This document shows positions 61,026 through 64,000 of a DNA stretch of 64,000 nucleotides, in pieces. The stretch is from Toxorhynchites rutilus septentrionalis (lineage: Eukaryota; Arthropoda; Insecta; Diptera; Culicidae). Each line of letters begins with the position of its first letter. Positions within the stretch are counted from its first letter, which is position 1. Under the pieces are notes generated by a model, which was given only the letters and a program-made list of their open reading frames with translations, was not told the DNA's origin and did not search any database. Position numbers and translations under genes: made by a program. The stretch spans positions 254,661,994 through 254,725,993 of the forward strand of contig NC_073746.1 of NCBI RefSeq assembly GCF_029784135.1. Reading direction: 5' to 3'.

Positions 61026-61448
61026 ATTTCTGACATTTGAAAAAAAAATGCTTCTGAGAAAAATTAATTTTACTTCTTAAAATATTTTTTTTATCAATCA
61101 AATATCAATGATATTTCGGCACGATTTTGTTTTATTCAGTTTGTTCAAAAGGTTTTTAAAATATGTTCCGGTTCCTGTTTCACTGGTTTTAAGTTAATCA
61201 ATCAACAAAGTTTCTCTTGTGTTCTTAGAATGTGGAACTATAATCTGCATGGACAATTTAGACCGAACAACCGGGGTCAGTCAACTGTGAAGTTTGGTGT
61301 CGCAGTTTAGGTTCATAGAGGTAAACCAAAGTACCATCCTTAGTTAGAAAATGTCATCTTAATCGAATACGTCTTTGATCAAAAGTTAACGAATGCGGCT
61401 TCCATCTGGTCATTCGTCAGTCATCTAGTTATAAGCACAAATACTGCC
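61026..61448. other. unassigned
   Basis: Spacer between family A and the TTAA element; nothing recognised. Confidence 0.3.
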
Positions 61449-61452
61449 TTAA

Positions 61453-62004
61453 CCCTTTATAAGACCGTGGAAACTAGACAAGGAATTTTGATAAAAAATG
61501 AACAATTGGAACAGTTGCAAAAATTGGTGGCGTGCGCCACTGCCCGTTAACCACAAAAACACTGTTTGACGCTGCTTTGTAAGCTTACTTTATTGCGTCT
61601 TTGGTTATGCAAAAATTAAAACAATATTTTAGCGCAGCGGATTTTTTTTATATAGACATATTAAGAAAAAAAATGAAAATTTGAATTTTCATCAAATACA
61701 CCATTTATTTGATTGAACAAACTGCATGATCTTAAACAGTAGATTCTTAATAGAACACTTCCAGTGAAAAGCTTATCGACTTGTAACATTTTCAACGAAT
61801 TCAAACAGAATTTTCTGCCGGGGCCCTAAAATCGCCGTTTTTTTACATGAAAATGACTCCCAAATAATATCGTACATTTTAGTAGTCCTCAAAAAATGGA
61901 GTATTACCAGATACCTTTAGAAGTATTTGTTTAAGCAAAATAATGAAATAATATTCTAATATGTTTTGTGAGTGGCAATATAGTTGCCACGACCTTGTGA
62001 AGGG
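61453..62004. mobile_element. TTAA-flanked piggyBac-type MITE, second non-autonomous family (552 bp)
   Basis: CCCTTTATAAGACCGTGG and CCACGACCTTGTGAAGGG are inverted and each borders TTAA (61449-61452 and 62005-62008). No coding capacity. The ends differ from those of 41932-43060 and 59070-60760. Confidence 0.8.
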
Positions 62005-62008
62005 TTAA

Positions 62009-62349
62009 CAAATCGAGTCTGTTCATACGAAAAATGAATGCACCTAATAAAGTTTTACATTTGGGTGGCGCATAGACGTCGCTCCGCAATCTTTTTTAAT
62101 CAGTTTATTGTGTAATATTGGGAAATATTGGGTTTTTATTTCTTTGTTGCTCGGTTAATCGCTCAGTTTAACTGAATAAAATAAGTTCGTAGTCCTTCGT
62201 TAGCAACGTCATGTTCACGCTTTTTTAAAACTTGATTTTTTCTTTTTCCTTGATGACAGAAAAGTCAATAATAACTCATATGAAAGACTTGTGCACACAA
62301 GTTATGCTGTCTTGGCGGAAGTGACATTTGGGAAGAACAATCTCACAGT
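62009..62349. other. probable 3' flank of the two-exon gene
   Basis: On the minus strand the sequence after the stop codon contains AATAAA at 62135-62140, about 210 bases downstream, a possible polyadenylation signal. No repeat recognised. Confidence 0.4.
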
Positions 62350-63168
62350 TTAGGTGTTTAGAGTTGAAACATAGGTGTTAAAAACTTTATGCATAAACCA
62401 CAAATTATCAGCATGGAAATTCAAACCTTCCGCCAGAAATATGCGTGTGAGCATATTTTGGAAGTAATAACGTCTCAATTCAAATGTTAATGTATCTCGC
62501 TGAAATGTTTCATAATTACTTTCATGATTCAAAAGCCAAGTGATCATTTGCGGCACGCCTTCTTCCAGCAATAACTCATCTCCATTATAGTCGCTGGTTT
62601 TACGAGTACAATGGGCATAAAAAGTGTCTGTGCAAGCATACAGCAGTTCCACGTAGTAGCTGTTAAACGACAACGTAACAAATTACAAGTGCGGAAATTT
62701 CGCTTTCTGCTCCAGTGAGTGTGTATTGTGCTTGGATTCGCATTTGCCCGACTGCGCGCCCCATTCCGAGTCCGTTTGCGGGGTATCTCGCGATGTTGAT
62801 GGGCTCGACGAGTTGTTCCTCCCGTTTCGCATTAATTTATGCATATGTTAACAGTACTCAAAAACAAACATTCCAGCATGCTTTTATATTTACTTCGAGG
62901 GAATAAATAATGCAAGAAGATTGGTACACAGTGTAAGTATGCTGATCCAAATTCCGAGCAGCAGTACAAATTGAGTTTCATTGTTGTTCTTGAAATCATC
63001 ATTGCTTCCAAAGTGCTCAAAAGGCAGAAAAGTAAACACAACCTTCATCAAAATGAACAAGGACGAACAGCCTGTTGTCGCTCTGAACTCCGATCGAAAC
63101 ATATAAGCGTTTGCTATTCTTCTCCAACATGATAGCAATCCGGAGAATTCAACGAAATGTTTTAGCAT
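62350..63168 (-). CDS. hypothetical two-exon gene, 194-residue membrane protein
   Basis: The best host gene candidate. Exon 1 (63168-62894) opens at ATG with an in-frame TAG six bases upstream, so this is the first Met unless another exon joins there. A GTAAAT donor begins at 62893 and a GTTTAACAG acceptor ends at 62660; the 234-bp intron joins codon 92 as AA+C (Asn) in correct phase. Exon 2 (62659-62350) ends in TAA. The 194-residue product has hydrophobic stretches at about 35-50 (SSLFILMKVVFTFLPF) and 66-90 (QFVLLLGIWISILTLCTNLL), with an NET glycosylation motif at 63 between them, then a hydrophilic tail rich in aromatic and acidic residues. I see no signal peptide and recognise no family. 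It could be a fast-evolving or lineage-specific gene, a fragment of a larger receptor-like gene, or chance. It is not part of any transposon seen here. Confidence 0.5.
62660..62893 (-). other. predicted intron, 234 bp
   Basis: GTAAAT at the donor and a T-rich tract ending TTTAACAG at the acceptor on the minus strand. Stops occur in all three frames inside, so the two exon frames do not simply read through. Confidence 0.5.
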
Positions 63169-64000
63169 CCTCTAGGGTGTTTGAGTTTTTTTCGGAATGT
63201 CACCTCAGCTTGGCGCACAGGTCGCGAAAAGAACGTTCTTCGTACTAATGAGAATAAGGTGAGAAAGACATCGGAATTCCGTAGAATGAAAACGTCGTCG
63301 AGATCATTTTACCGTTCACACAATACTTATTTTCAAGCAACTGTTTTCTTAGATTGAGTTACACATCATCTCAATATCCATTTGCAAATCCGTATTACAA
63401 ATTTCCATATCGTGGTTGATACCACCATCCCGAATTGTTTACGCTACGCGGGGAGGTGTTTTTCTTTCTCAATCGCAAAATTGAATCACAAGATTCAATT
63501 TGGCTCCGCGAAATAAAATATGTTATTTATTGTTACGTCACCCCGCTTAGTCCCATTTGGGGGCGTACATCCCAATTTTATTTGAACCATGCTCGCATAC
63601 ACTTCACTAGCTTCCGGCCAAAACCAGGAAGATCTCATTACGGAGGAGGATTTCTTTTTTCTTCGAATGGATATGAGCCTTCCTGAATTGCTTTCTCATT
63701 GGAGAGTATCTGTAGCGATGTAAATATAAGCTCTTGACTCTGTTCCATGCGATACATTATATTTTTGAGCATATACATATTATAAAGAGCCACTCTAGAC
63801 TAGCACAGATTACTTCAATCACGCTGTTATGATTACGTTCAGTGAGAGTCAATTTGATGCTTTGTTCTGCTAACAAATCGATTTGGAAAGGCGATTTTCC
63901 TGTTGAAGTATTTGTACTTGAATGGAATTATATCGATGTTTTTCGTTAAACATCTGCCGAGGTAGACAGGGTGGATGTAGCTTTTCATTGGCTTCAAAAG
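63169..64000. other. 5' flank of the two-exon gene, unassigned
   Basis: Possible upstream region of the minus-strand gene. No clear TATA/initiator pair assigned. Plus frame 63435-63686 has no recognised domain. Confidence 0.3.

Noticed and set aside
62350..63168. Assignment of the two-exon gene to odorant or gustatory receptors
   Set aside because: The two membrane-like segments invite this, but the product is half the usual length and lacks any receptor motif I know, so no family was assigned.

Overview
The window is eukaryotic, AT-rich and almost wholly non-coding. Its transposon content (mariner, DD41D and piggyBac transposases, Feilai-like tRNA-derived SINEs, an I/Loa-type LINE tail, and many MITE families flanked by TA or TTAA) and the repeat families I recognise suggest an insect, most likely a culicine mosquito. 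No species call is safe from sequence alone. No CRISPR, rRNA, true tRNA or prokaryotic feature was found.

Layout. 1-1.9 kb: a dead mariner cut by the window edge, with a 5'-truncated LINE inside it. 4.3-6 kb: a 398-bp MITE, a repeat relic and an ATTCGGG minisatellite. 6.9-8.5 kb: a SINE, then a near-intact mariner (DD34D, one frameshift) that splits a second ATTCGGG array. 12.1-13.2 kb: a TIR repeat with a pogo-like MITE inside. 13.5-16.6 kb: several repeats, a mariner-type MITE and a badly decayed Mos1-like transposase. 16.6-20.5 kb: mostly single-copy-looking DNA with a homeodomain-like palindrome. 20.5-28.8 kb: modular interspersed repeats, two MITEs and a SINE. 30.9 kb: an (AT)56 tract. 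31.8-35.3 kb: a three-deep nest (MITE, TIR element, solo LTR). 38.2-40.9 kb: a repeat split by a Tigger-like element carrying a foldback, an 8-bp minisatellite and further arrays. 41.9-43.1 kb: a TTAA-flanked element with another palindromic element inside. 45.6-51.9 kb: more repeats and a SINE. 52.4-53.7 kb: a DD41D (rosa-type) transposon whose transposase is broken by three 1-nt losses. 54-55 kb: a jockey/CR1-like reverse transcriptase relic. 57.6-61 kb: a pogo-like MITE and a piggyBac relic inside a TIR repeat. 61.5-62.0 kb: a third TTAA-flanked family.

The only plausible host gene is at 62350-63168 on the minus strand: two exons with GT/AG borders in matching phase, encoding a 194-residue protein with two predicted membrane segments. 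I do not recognise its family.

The genes do not form a pathway. The window reads as an intergenic or intronic region repeatedly hit by cut-and-paste transposons, with the order of insertions recoverable from nesting. Several transposase breaks fall in homopolymer runs, so sequencing error should be excluded before calling those copies dead.
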